A stretch of 64,000 bases of DNA from a virus. Location of the stretch: the IMG/VR virus record IMGVR_UViG_3300048556_000868, positions 62,001-126,000 of that record, one strand, 5' to 3'. Positions 18,083 to 26,617 of the stretch are shown in pieces. A program made the translations under genes and the position numbers. A model generated the notes under the pieces. The model was not told where the DNA came from. It ran no database searches and saw only the letters and a list, made by a program, of their open reading frames with translations. Each line of letters opens with the position of its first letter. Position 1 is the stretch's first letter.

Positions 18083-19957
18083 TTAAACCATGTAGGGAAT
18101 AAAAGTACTTTCTGTAGGAGAACTTTCGGCATCCATAAAATCGTAATAAGTTTTAATCATCCAGTTACCAAGAACAAAAGCGGAATAAGAGTCTTTTCTT
18201 GTTTTATTCGGGCCGCTCTGTCTTCTTAAGCTCGGAGGTAGCCCAAATGTTTGAGTTCCTTGTGGAGAAGCTGAAACTTGTATTAATGCGCATTGATTTT
18301 TGGTATAGTTTACCATATCATATTGATGGTCTATAAAGTCAATTATCTTTGAAGTCCCCGACCCTTTTAGTAATTCTTTTTGGTTGGGCATAAATATCAA
18401 ATCGTTAATAGGTATGTCTTTTTTTACTTGCTTGTGATAGTTTTCATCTAAAGGTCTCGAGCCGAACCATATTTTTTTATGATCAAAGTTTGCCTGTAAA
18501 AGTTCATTGGCTCTTCTTATCCAATCAGAACTTGGCTTTCTAAGTACACAAATCTTTCTTTCTTTCAAATTATAAGCGTTTTTAGCTTCCACCAAAACCT
18601 TTTGATAGTTTTCCAGATCATCAAATTCAACACCTATTTCTTCGATTTTGATTTTTGATTGATTAAACTTTTCACTAGCATTTGCAGCCTGTAAAAACTG
18701 TACACCTCCACCATAGTCTCCAATTATAAAAACAATATTAAAATTACTTAGTATGTAATGAAAGTAATTTATATGATCTTGCATTTTTAATCCAGGGACT
18801 GCGTAGCTATGAACAAGCGTTCCAGTTTTAGTATTATCGTTTAATTTAAAAACTTGTATAGCAAAATCATCTGAACTTTCGCTTTCTGCCCAACTGGGGT
18901 CAAAAGCAAGCAAATATTTAGAATCTCTTTCTCCAGCTACCTCCATATGAGGAGCATCTCCTTCACTTATTGTGCAAGCGGCCATAGTAGAGGTTTTAAA
19001 GTAGCCAGAACTGTCATCAGTAAAAATAGCATTAAACTCTCTGTCAAACTGAGACTGACTCATGGTCTGCTTAGATTGATTGATTAAATTTTGATCGTAC
19101 AGAGCTTTAGGAGCAACATCATAACTCAAATGCATGATTACCCTTCTAGAGGTATCTTTTGAGCCAGGAGGCACTCCATTAACAATAAGATCCTCAAATG
19201 TCTCATATACCTTATATAAATATTCAAACTTATAACTTGCAGAAGATAAAGCTATTAATTTATTGTTAGGCCAGACATACCTGTCTTTCTCTTCCATTTT
19301 CCCTTGAGCGATCAATTGATCCTCAAGTTTTCTCACCTTTTCCCTTTCGGTTGGATTCTGAACAACACTTAAGAATGGAAGTATAACCTCATTGTAAATA
19401 TGCTCAGGCATTAAAAGAAACTCGTCTATAATAATTCTATGAAACCTGAATCCACGAAGTTTAGAACCATCACCAAGTGGCAAAGCAATTATTTTAGACT
19501 CTCCGATTTCTAAAGTCCATTGGTCGTTTTTCTTGGATTTTTTTGTAATACATTGAGATAAAAACTGTGCTTCTGGTTTGCTTGCGATATCTTCTATTTT
19601 TTCAAATATCATTTTTGACTGCCTGAATGTTGCAGCAAGAATACCTATCTGAACTCCTTGGTTGAAGATTGCGTCTAGAAAAGCGTATATAGCAGTGCTA
19701 AAAGACTTGGACATACCACGGCTCCAAATCCCTAAAAAATAATCCGTTTCGAGCATCGATTTAATTGCCAAGTGTTGAAAAGGAAATAATTCTACCCCCG
19801 ACAATAAATTAGTTGTAAAAGTAATATTTTCTTTAAGAAAATTATGTAGATTATATTTGGCATCTTGCTCGTCAAGATGCCCTTTAAGTTTAAGCAGTTG
19901 ATCGTTGACCGAATCTTCTGCCTTAATCGGATTATACTTTCCTACTTCCCAGGTCAT
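18083..19957 (-). CDS. terL: Terminase large subunit
   Basis: The 624-residue packaging motor has an N-terminal ATPase with a Walker A-type loop SRGMSKS (79-85) and Walker B IIIDE (175-179). The C-terminal RNase-H-like nuclease has AFDPSW (Asp353), IIGDYGGG (Asp414) and a late KDSYSAF acid (Asp589). It binds the portal, translocates DNA and cuts concatemers. Its ATG overlaps the stop of the nuclease gene by four bases. Confidence 0.95.
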   Translation of the reverse strand: MTWEVGKYNPIKAEDSVNDQLLKLKGHLDEQDAKYNLHNFLKENITFTTNLLSGVELFPFQHLAIKSMLETDYFLGIWSRGMSKSFSTAIYAFLDAIFNQGVQIGILAATFRQSKMIFEKIEDIASKPEAQFLSQCITKKSKKNDQWTLEIGESKIIALPLGDGSKLRGFRFHRIIIDEFLLMPEHIYNEVILPFLSVVQNPTEREKVRKLEDQLIAQGKMEEKDRYVWPNNKLIALSSASYKFEYLYKVYETFEDLIVNGVPPGSKDTSRRVIMHLSYDVAPKALYDQNLINQSKQTMSQSQFDREFNAIFTDDSSGYFKTSTMAACTISEGDAPHMEVAGERDSKYLLAFDPSWAESESSDDFAIQVFKLNDNTKTGTLVHSYAVPGLKMQDHINYFHYILSNFNIVFIIGDYGGGVQFLQAANASEKFNQSKIKIEEIGVEFDDLENYQKVLVEAKNAYNLKERKICVLRKPSSDWIRRANELLQANFDHKKIWFGSRPLDENYHKQVKKDIPINDLIFMPNQKELLKGSGTSKIIDFIDHQYDMVNYTKNQCALIQVSASPQGTQTFGLPPSLRRQSGPNKTRKDSYSAFVLGNWMIKTYYDFMDAESSPTESTFIPYMV

Positions 19958-20838
19958 CGATTATCTAAGAAATATTGCATATCGACAGACCACAGTTTTT
20001 TTCCGTAAACCAAAAGCTTGGGAATCAGCCACTCAGACTCTTCCCTTCCTCCACTGAAAATGAATTGGCATTTTCTTGGGAAATTATGTGTTAGTAGGCG
20101 CATGTTATGCCAAATAAAAGAAAGGTTTGATTCTCGGGGGCCATAAATATTATTGTGCTTTATATCTTCTATAGAGCTTTCGACCACAATAAACAAGTAA
20201 GAATCGAATTCCATAGCCCTTTCCATTTCACGGTTGAAGCGATCATAACCCATGGTCATCGTGCTCTTGAAGTCTGTTTCGCTCTTTCGGTCAACATAAG
20301 TATAATCGTAGTGCGGAGACCCTACAGCATAGTCTCCGAAATCAAGTTTCATTGATGCAGACTTATCGAAAGATAACGGTTTCTTTTCTCGAGTGTCAAT
20401 AAGGATCTTTGCTGAGTCTACGTTTTCGTTAGGTTCAAAAAAGTTTTTAAATAATTTTTTATTAAATAATGGTTCGGCGTCAGCCAAAGAGCATGCTTTG
20501 GAATAAGAACCAAAGAATTTTTTATAAGTATTTAAACTAGGTAGGTCATGCAATAAAAGCTCTAAGTAAGAAGGGGCAAAAGAAAGACTTTTAGAATTTA
20601 TCCTAAATTTTAATTGATTAATTAAATAATCTTTTACTTCTTCTTTTGGGGCATATTCGGCCCACGCATAGAAATTATCTAAGCAAGAAAAATCCGTATT
20701 AAAATAAACGCCTTTCTCAACAAAGGTTGGTCCCTTACCGCAAAAAGGAAGAAACTCGCCAGTGTGTTTATCTTTACGCTGGTAGAAATTTACGTAATAT
20801 TCAGCCGCAGGAATCTTGTGAATCCTGGAAAGATGCAA
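19954..20838 (-). CDS. ERCC4-type nuclease, probably with a C2H2 finger upstream
   Basis: Residues ~140-290 form an XPF/ERCC4-type nuclease: IDTREKKP (D148, R150, E151), LDFGDYAVG and VDRKSETDF. The listed start is TTG 20838, because the same frame stays open to a TAG at 20916 without an ATG. The added frame (20839-20913) encodes CKVC-X12-H-X4-H, a classic C2H2 finger, so the real protein very likely starts farther upstream. It may start at a rare codon or by a +1 frameshift from the 20894-21175 gene (see findings). It lies between small genes and TerL, and may trim or resolve packaged DNA. Confidence 0.85.
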   Translation of the reverse strand: MHLSRIHKIPAAEYYVNFYQRKDKHTGEFLPFCGKGPTFVEKGVYFNTDFSCLDNFYAWAEYAPKEEVKDYLINQLKFRINSKSLSFAPSYLELLLHDLPSLNTYKKFFGSYSKACSLADAEPLFNKKLFKNFFEPNENVDSAKILIDTREKKPLSFDKSASMKLDFGDYAVGSPHYDYTYVDRKSETDFKSTMTMGYDRFNREMERAMEFDSYLFIVVESSIEDIKHNNIYGPRESNLSFIWHNMRLLTHNFPRKCQFIFSGGREESEWLIPKLLVYGKKLWSVDMQYFLDNR

Positions 20839-20893
20839 ATGAAGGCCTTTGTCGTTTTTAAACGATTTCTGGCATACCTTGCATATAACACGT

Positions 20894-21175
20894 TCAGGAG
20901 ACTGGCTCAGCTTCTAAGCTCTCTTCTACTACCTGTGGCCCGTCTTCTGGGTTTTCGGCAGCAGCTTCGTCTGCTTTTTTCTGAGCGGCTTCGCTCTTTA
21001 ACATTTTATCATATACTTCTTGCTTTTTTTCTTCACTCATTTCTGAAACAGAATTTTTAGCAAGAGTAATTGAATAAAACTTAGCCGCCTCAAGCAATCC
21101 ATTAATGTTGAGAGAGTTAAGATTTGCGTTAGCAATTCCTTCGATAATCTTTTCTTCGTCTTGTTTAGTAATCAT
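20894..21175 (-). CDS. Hypothetical acidic helical protein
   Basis: The 93-residue protein has an N-terminal helix (EEKIIEGIANANLNSLN) and an acidic, Ala/Glu-rich C-terminus. It ends ...EPVS-TGA at 20896-20894, reading TCC TGA A. Its stop lies inside the extended frame of the downstream nuclease. It overlaps the 21172-21426 gene by four bases. Confidence 0.75.
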   Translation of the reverse strand: MITKQDEEKIIEGIANANLNSLNINGLLEAAKFYSITLAKNSVSEMSEEKKQEVYDKMLKSEAAQKKADEAAAENPEDGPQVVEESLEAEPVS

Positions 21176-21426
21176 AATTTAAAATCTACGTTTCCTTCAC
21201 TAAGGGATTTGTTTTCTGGTTCGATGATCTTTTTAACTGTTGTTTGGTAAGTCTCTTGGCCGCCAACATTTTCTTCTTTAAGATTGTTTTTATTTATTAC
21301 TTGTTTTAATGTAGCAATAATAACTTGATCTTTTTCTGTTATTGGTTCAAAGTCTGGTTCATTCTCAAATATTTCTTCTATTTGAGAGTATTCATAATCT
21401 CCTACTAATAATTCTATTTTTTTCAT
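21172..21426 (-). CDS. Hypothetical acidic protein
   Basis: The 84-residue, Glu-rich protein (EYSQIEEIFENEPDFEP) belongs to no recognised family. It overlaps both neighbours by four bases (ATGA), as part of the packaging operon. Confidence 0.7.
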   Translation of the reverse strand: MKKIELLVGDYEYSQIEEIFENEPDFEPITEKDQVIIATLKQVINKNNLKEENVGGQETYQTTVKKIIEPENKSLSEGNVDFKL

Positions 21427-22472
21427 GTGGCGTCGTGTTTTGATATTCCTAATATTTTTGCTTTCCAGCTATCCATATTATCAAGTCTAGTTGTCTCTTC
21501 TTCAACTAATTTTTTTTGCATCTCTGCTAATTCGATCATTCTGCGTCTTTCATGCTCTGCTTGGAAGTTCTTTACTAAAGAAACAATGGTCGCGTTTTCT
21601 TTTCCCCTGTTCTTTAAACGCTCAGCTCTATCACCATTTAATTTCTTAATTAAAGATTCCATTCTTTTCTCGCACTTATCGTACTCATCGGTCTTCGACT
21701 TTAAGACTTCTGCGAGGCGCACAGTCATATCTTGTTGATCTTCGACTTCATTAAACATTGTATTTAGTTTTTCAATGTGCCCCGTAATATTTTTTAAATT
21801 AATATAATCGACACAAACATTAATATAAAGATTAATTTCATCGCTTGTTAAATCTGGTTTATCCCATGTAGCTCTTATAAACTCAGCTTCAAATAACTCT
21901 CTATCTTTCATGTTGTTATAATTACTGATTACTTGTATGAATCTTGGCGCCGATAAACTTCTCATTAAAGACTCAATACATTCGGTATCTTCGTAAGATA
22001 ATTTATCTTCGGACAAACCTTTCATTGTGAATTCATTAATCTTATTGAAAGCTGTGGTAAAAATCTTTGGAGGTACGTATGTGCGATTAACAGCAGTCTC
22101 TGTTTCATGAACAAAAGCGGGTTCATATTCTCTTAGAAAATCAAGGATAGTATGGTGTTGTTTACAGAAACGAATAATACGTATATCTGGAAACAGTATT
22201 TCAGCTATTTGGTAAGCGCTTAAACCGTTTTGAGCTTGAGCTTTAATGAATTCTTCTTGCTCGTCTGTTAGCTCTATATCTTCAACCTTCTCTCTAAACC
22301 TCGTTTGGTATTCCAGCTTCTCTTCTGATAAAAATTCTCTTACAGCTCTACCTTCTCTGCTTCTGCCATCAATTGAATCGTTCTGAAATACTAACCTAGT
22401 TAGTTCAAGTAGATCGGGGTTTGATTTAAAGTTATCCCTTATTGTTTGTTTTTGTTCGTCAGTTAGATTCAT
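21423..22472 (-). CDS. Candidate small terminase subunit
   Basis: The 349-residue protein has an N-terminal DNA-binding-like helical region with repeated LTDEQ units (LTDEQKQTIRDNF, then ELTDEQEEFIKAQAQNG-LSAYQIAEILF, a helix-turn-helix pattern). A long coiled coil lies at ~250-345. An N-terminal HTH plus coiled coil, placed four genes before TerL in one operon, is the usual layout of a small terminase subunit. A role as another DNA-binding regulator is possible. Confidence 0.6.
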   Translation of the reverse strand: MNLTDEQKQTIRDNFKSNPDLLELTRLVFQNDSIDGRSREGRAVREFLSEEKLEYQTRFREKVEDIELTDEQEEFIKAQAQNGLSAYQIAEILFPDIRIIRFCKQHHTILDFLREYEPAFVHETETAVNRTYVPPKIFTTAFNKINEFTMKGLSEDKLSYEDTECIESLMRSLSAPRFIQVISNYNNMKDRELFEAEFIRATWDKPDLTSDEINLYINVCVDYINLKNITGHIEKLNTMFNEVEDQQDMTVRLAEVLKSKTDEYDKCEKRMESLIKKLNGDRAERLKNRGKENATIVSLVKNFQAEHERRRMIELAEMQKKLVEEETTRLDNMDSWKAKILGISKHDAT

Positions 22473-23208
22473 CGCCTAAAAAGGTTATTCCTTTGTTTTT
22501 TAATATTTTTGCCGCTTTATCTTTTAGCATCTTTCTTAAGTTCTTTATTTGTTTATAACCTGCTTTTCTTCCAGACTCCGTGCTTTTAAAGCCCATTTCA
22601 TGAGCTACTTCTTCGTCTGTTTTGTTTTCTATATATAACATTTTAAATGCTTTATATTGTCTTTCGTTAAGAACGTTCTCCATTTCTTTAAATAATTTTT
22701 CTGAAGCTAAAGCTATGTCAGACCCCAAGAAATGTTCAGACCCTTGATCGACTTCGTGAATGTGGCTATCCAGGTGAAGTGTTATTTTAACATTATAAGC
22801 GTGTTTTTTAGAAGATTCCCATTTAGCGTAAAGCGGGCAAGTTTTGTCTTGTGTACCGCTTTCAGTAAAGCTACAGAGATTGTATTCTACGTCTGAATTG
22901 AATGGACAATTTAAGCAGGGTCTGGCGTAATTACTGTAATGATTACGCAAGATGTTTTTCATTTGATTGGCTATTATTTTATTAAGCCATGGTTTAATTG
23001 GTCTAGATTGATCCCATTGATGCCATTTATTATTTATGTGAGCCCTAATTATTTGAGACACATCATCAAAGTCAACCCAATTAACAGAGGTTAAAAACCA
23101 ATTCCTGCTCCTTTTCCTTAATTCTTGATCTATTAAGTCGGAGAAGTCCTCGTATTTTAATTTATTACCTTGAGGGGCGTCTTCTTTTTTGGCTGGCTTC
23201 CTGGGCAT
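22459..23208 (-). CDS. Phage RNA polymerase sigma factor (late sigma candidate)
   Basis: The 249-residue protein has a sigma-70 layout. Region 2 spans ~residues 20-95 (DFDDVSQIIRAHINNKW, WLNKIIANQMKNILR). Region 4 spans ~180-230 (LNERQYKAFKMLYIENKTDEEVAHEMG). A Cys-rich insert (CLNCPF, then C...CPLY) between them may bind zinc. It likely directs host RNA polymerase to the GTGTAWTATA boxes of late genes, like gp55 in T4; this link is inferred. GGAG precedes its ATG, and its start overlaps the upstream zinc-ribbon gene by 44 bases. Confidence 0.8.
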   Translation of the reverse strand: MPRKPAKKEDAPQGNKLKYEDFSDLIDQELRKRSRNWFLTSVNWVDFDDVSQIIRAHINNKWHQWDQSRPIKPWLNKIIANQMKNILRNHYSNYARPCLNCPFNSDVEYNLCSFTESGTQDKTCPLYAKWESSKKHAYNVKITLHLDSHIHEVDQGSEHFLGSDIALASEKLFKEMENVLNERQYKAFKMLYIENKTDEEVAHEMGFKSTESGRKAGYKQIKNLRKMLKDKAAKILKNKGITFLGDESN

Positions 23209-23479
23209 TAAATATGTCTCCGACGTTAATTGTCTTACTACCTAGGGTCCCGTCATCACTAATTTCGTATTGTAACGAGCTTATTGATGGCACATAATCG
23301 ATATCCGTTTCATTTTCCGCCAATGAAGCTTTTGTTTGCACGATAGCTTCTTTATTTAAATTATTATTTTTTGTAGAACTTGTTGTACCCATAGGGTGAC
23401 CGCAAGAAGAGCAAAATTTAGGCTTCGATCCAGAATAAACGTTCTTCGAGCCGCATTCAGTACAGTATATAAATTGCAT
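23165..23479 (-). CDS. Small zinc-ribbon protein
   Basis: The 104-residue protein has two Cys pairs, CTECG and CSSCG, spaced like a zinc ribbon at residues 6-30. A less structured tail ends in RRRPSR. The C-terminal 44 bases overlap the sigma gene start in another frame. Zinc ribbons of this kind often act in transcription; here the function is unknown. Confidence 0.72.
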   Translation of the reverse strand: MQFIYCTECGSKNVYSGSKPKFCSSCGHPMGTTSSTKNNNLNKEAIVQTKASLAENETDIDYVPSISSLQYEISDDGTLGSKTINVGDIFNAQEASQKRRRPSR

Positions 23480-23518
23480 ATACCTTTATATTAAAAATAA
23501 ATGTATTAAAAATCAATT

Positions 23519-24142
23519 TTAAACTAAATAACCTGCGATGATTCTGGCTTGTCTTCTCATAAACTCATTGGTTTCTTCACAGAATTTTTCTGCATGGTCT
23601 ACGTTGCATACGCTAAAGTCAGAATCTTTAACGCATTTTTTAACATAATCAACGCCTAGAATTCCTATTATTTTATTATTTAAAGTTTTAACTGGTATAT
23701 TATAAATACTTTGCACCCCTTTGGCTTTCATTAAAGCTCCAAAAGCATGATCTCCAACTTCTTCGGCAGTTTGAAATGAAAAACATTCATCTTTAACAAT
23801 ACTGTCGATATATTCGTGATAGTTGGATACTATGTGATTTTGTGAATAACCTGACTCTCTGCTTACCCCTTGAGTAGTTGTTTCATGAGTGCAGCTAAAT
23901 TTTTGCTGACTTCTTCCTGACATATAGTAAGAGCCGTTATGAAATTGAAAGATATACGCTCTGTCTGCCCCCATTTGTTCCATAATGAAATTCAGCGCCG
24001 TATAAATATTGTCGCTGTTTTGATGCTCAGTTAAAATAGGGTCTCTGCTTTTTGATTTAGAAAATTGTTGACGTAAAAATACGCTTGCTACTGTAGCGAT
24101 TGCACCAATAAGAGCAGATATGACTATATATAATCCTTCCAT
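23519..24142 (-). CDS. Membrane-anchored GAF-domain protein
   Basis: The 207-residue protein has one N-terminal transmembrane segment (residues ~4-24). A GAF-like domain follows (ADRAYIFQFHNGS, YNIPVKTLNNKIIGILGVDY). It has AATTAATTATGG before the start and follows PhoH closely. The sensing ligand is unknown. Such a protein is unusual in a packaging/late block. Confidence 0.7.
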   Translation of the reverse strand: MEGLYIVISALIGAIATVASVFLRQQFSKSKSRDPILTEHQNSDNIYTALNFIMEQMGADRAYIFQFHNGSYYMSGRSQQKFSCTHETTTQGVSRESGYSQNHIVSNYHEYIDSIVKDECFSFQTAEEVGDHAFGALMKAKGVQSIYNIPVKTLNNKIIGILGVDYVKKCVKDSDFSVCNVDHAEKFCEETNEFMRRQARIIAGYLV

Positions 24143-24144
24143 AA

Positions 24145-24867
24145 TTAATTATTACAAGTTTTAAGTTTCTTTATTATATACTTAAGTATCTCACTTCTAA
24201 AGATATCATCTTCATTAAATTGAAAATAATGTATTCCTTTGGATTTACTTTCTGAATCTTTGAATAAATTAATCATATCTTTAAAGCCACTTCTTCCATT
24301 GATGTCGCTTTGCATAATGTCACCACAAATAAATAACTTACTATTTTCTCCAATTCTGGTTATTAGGGTGGTCAATTCTTTGAATGTGAAATTTTGAGAT
24401 TCATCAGCTACTACAATTTTATCTATCCAATTTGCCCCTCTTAAAAAGTTTATTGGCATAGCCTGTATTCTCCCAGAATCTAATAGGTCACTTTTTACCG
24501 TACTTGTTTTGGGTAACAATTCTGTCAGTTTGTCTTCGAGGGGAGCCATGTAAGGATTAAACTTTTCCTCAAGAGTCCCTGGCAAGGCTCCTAAGCCTTT
24601 ATCCGCGCTTTCTATCACGCTTCTTACATAAAGTAGGTCAAGGTCATAGTTTTTTTGCAAAAGCCTTAGTGCAGCAAAAACTGCCATATAAGTTTTTGTC
24701 GAACCCGCAGGTCCGTTTACAAACATAACACTTGTTTCTTTGTCGCATGCAATTTTTAAAAAAGTCTTTTGTTTTTCTGTTAATTCTTTTCCTTTTACTA
24801 TTATTTTAGATCTTAAGGAATTTTCTGCGATTGACTCTATGTCAGGGGTAGATTTTTTACGTCCCAT
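24145..24867 (-). CDS. phoH: PhoH-like ATPase
   Basis: The 240-residue protein has Walker A GPAGSTKT (52-59) and Walker B IVVADESQN (151-159), the usual PhoH core with an LYVRSVIESADKGLGALPG linker. PhoH-type proteins are widespread in marine and T4-type phages; their role is often given as phosphate stress or RNA handling. It is divergent from the 24925 gene, with a shared promoter region between them. Confidence 0.93.
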   Translation of the reverse strand: MGRKKSTPDIESIAENSLRSKIIVKGKELTEKQKTFLKIACDKETSVMFVNGPAGSTKTYMAVFAALRLLQKNYDLDLLYVRSVIESADKGLGALPGTLEEKFNPYMAPLEDKLTELLPKTSTVKSDLLDSGRIQAMPINFLRGANWIDKIVVADESQNFTFKELTTLITRIGENSKLFICGDIMQSDINGRSGFKDMINLFKDSESKSKGIHYFQFNEDDIFRSEILKYIIKKLKTCNN

Positions 24868-24905
24868 AATTTTTTATTGGTTATAAATATAAATACACTG
24901 ACTTT

Positions 24906-24917
24906 GGTGTAATATAA
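24906..24917 (+). promoter_or_regulatory. Candidate late promoter, divergent from phoH
   Basis: GACTTTGGTGTAATATAAT lies 7-25 bases before the ATG at 24925. It is nearly identical to the portal promoter. On the other strand, GTGTATTTATAT at ~24887-24898 may serve phoH. Confidence 0.6.
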
Positions 24918-24924
24918 TATATAA

Positions 24925-25116
24925 ATGCCTAATTTATCTAAATACGACGTTCTTCATCTGTTGGCAAAGAGTATGCCTTCTTATAGCGCTACGCAGTGGT
25001 TAAAAACTGCAAATAAAGCTTTGGGCAGCAAGGCTCCTTCTGATTTACTTAAAGAAGGTGAGGTTGAGAAAGTATACGCTCAACTAAAAAAAGAAATCAA
25101 CAAGAAAAAGAAATAA
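24925..25116 (+). CDS. MbcA/ParS-type toxin-binding domain protein
   Basis: The 63-residue protein fits the DUF2384 C-terminal domain of Xre/MbcA/ParS antitoxins: ATQWLKTANKALGSKAPSD, then LLKEGEVEKVYAQL. No DNA-binding domain and no adjacent RES/MbcT-type toxin gene is seen, so it is an orphan domain. It overlaps the next gene by one base (TAATG). It may block a host toxin. Confidence 0.65.
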   Translation: MPNLSKYDVLHLLAKSMPSYSATQWLKTANKALGSKAPSDLLKEGEVEKVYAQLKKEINKKKK

Positions 25117-26420
25117 TGGAATGGAATGATCCAAGTGCCTGGTGGGCAAACTTAGATGATGGAGATAAAGTTATTTTGTCTGAATTAACATCAATTGGTG
25201 TTTTGGACGCAAACGGAAGCAATGGAGAATTGGTAAGAAACCCTACGACGGCGTATGGGTATTTAAAAACTGATGGTAGTATCTGGAGTACTGAAGCGTC
25301 CATGAGCTTTTTAGGAAAAATACCCAGGAACTCAGAAGCTTGGTATAACGGAGGATCAACGGATTGGTTAAACTACCAAAATCCAGGTGACGTATTTAAC
25401 ATGCCTACCCCTCATTTTTTCACAAGAGGTGCTGGAGAAAACGGGGCAAATGCCTGGACCTTTCCAAACGATTCTTATGAGGCTATCACGGAATCCGAAC
25501 TGTATGACTTAGGAATAACTCAATACGGAGTTAGTCTAGGTGGTGGTGTTGCAAATATTTCTCAAAACAGCTCTGCACAACCTTTTAACGACCAACCAAC
25601 GTATGCAGAGGCAATACGTGAGTTAATGCTCTACCTTGGATATAGCTTAATTCTCGAAGGCTGGGTTAAAAATAGATTCTCTGTAGCAAGCTCACTTTCT
25701 AGCAGTGATTCTAGCAGTGATTCTAGCAGTGATTCTGGCAGTGATTCTGGCAACGATACTGAAACCACTTCTCCAGATCCTCCCACTGAAACCCCTGAGC
25801 CTGAAGAAACGCCTACTGAAACGCCTACTGAAACGCCTACTGAAACGCCTACTCAGACAGCTACTGACTGTTCAGCTATTCCTCAAAATTGCAGAACAAC
25901 AATAGATCAACTAACAGAAGCTATACAGTTGGAAGACAGCGATATTTTTATTGTCTCTAGGGCTGATGGCGCTTTTAAAATTTCTTTAAATGATTTTATC
26001 GATGTAGTAACAAGTCATCCTAAGTTTAGGGCCTCAGCAATATATGACGCACCTAACTCTGGAATTCAGGAAGCTCCCTTAGATGGACAATTGTATGTTA
26101 GGCAAAATGCTCAGTGGGCTGTTATGCCAGAGGCAGATGCTGCTCCTGCCGCTCAAAGATATCAAGTTGTTGCTGGAGCTCCAGCAACTCAAAATTCGAC
26201 GCAATCGGGAGTCAATAGATGCTATTCTATCACAAAAGCAGTTTATAATGTGATAGATTTAGAAGATGATGGAAACGTAGTATTTACTGCAGGTGGAGGT
26301 ACGGAGGGCTTGGGCTGCCGTAGAACTACTTTGAGCCAAACTACGATTAATAATGCGATGGCTACTTCAACATCTGAGGCTTTAGCGGCAGCTTCTCAAT
26401 GGGTGGCAGATAACTCTTAG
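25116..26420 (+). CDS. Fibre-like structural protein with Ser and Pro/Thr repeats
   Basis: The 434-residue protein starts MEWNDPSAWWANL. Residues ~190-215 are Ser/Asp repeats and ~225-250 are (ETPT) repeats, both from 12-base tandem units. Its latter half carries TTIDQLTEAI, DSDIFIVSRADG and KISLNDFI, the same anchor-type signature as the N-termini of the fibre-like genes at 26.6-29.6 kb. The role is probably a virion fibre or decoration, with the repeats as a flexible linker. Confidence 0.72.
   Translation: MEWNDPSAWWANLDDGDKVILSELTSIGVLDANGSNGELVRNPTTAYGYLKTDGSIWSTEASMSFLGKIPRNSEAWYNGGSTDWLNYQNPGDVFNMPTPHFFTRGAGENGANAWTFPNDSYEAITESELYDLGITQYGVSLGGGVANISQNSSAQPFNDQPTYAEAIRELMLYLGYSLILEGWVKNRFSVASSLSSSDSSSDSSSDSGSDSGNDTETTSPDPPTETPEPEETPTETPTETPTETPTQTATDCSAIPQNCRTTIDQLTEAIQLEDSDIFIVSRADGAFKISLNDFIDVVTSHPKFRASAIYDAPNSGIQEAPLDGQLYVRQNAQWAVMPEADAAPAAQRYQVVAGAPATQNSTQSGVNRCYSITKAVYNVIDLEDDGNVVFTAGGGTEGLGCRRTTLSQTTINNAMATSTSEALAAASQWVADNS
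25698..25757 (+). repeat. 12-base tandem repeat, 5 units (TCTAGCAGTGAT)
   Basis: Five units encode SSDS-type repeats; the last two carry point changes. Confidence 0.95.
25806..25853 (+). repeat. 12-base tandem repeat, 4 units (GAAACGCCTACT)
   Basis: Four perfect units encode ETPT repeats. Copy number could change by slippage. Confidence 0.95.
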
Positions 26421-26458
26421 ATAGCTTACCGCTTTACTAGAGCTACCCTCTAAAGTAT

Positions 26459-26617
26459 TTACTTCTTTTTAGAATTAGCAACTTTACTTTTATAGCGCTC
26501 CGTAAATTCTTTTTCGTTCTTTACGCCGTGTGCTTTTAAGAAATCTTTTTTTGCCTTAGGTAGAGATTTCATTGCTTCTTTTTCGATTTTTTCTAATTGG
26601 TCTTTTGTTAGGTTCAT
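26459..26617 (-). CDS. Small Lys-rich helical protein
   Basis: The 52-residue protein starts MNLTKDQLEKIEKEAMKSL and ends ANSKKK. Its ATG overlaps the TGA of the upstream fibre gene (ATGA), so it is translationally coupled. No family is recognised. Confidence 0.65.
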   Translation of the reverse strand: MNLTKDQLEKIEKEAMKSLPKAKKDFLKAHGVKNEKEFTERYKSKVANSKKK

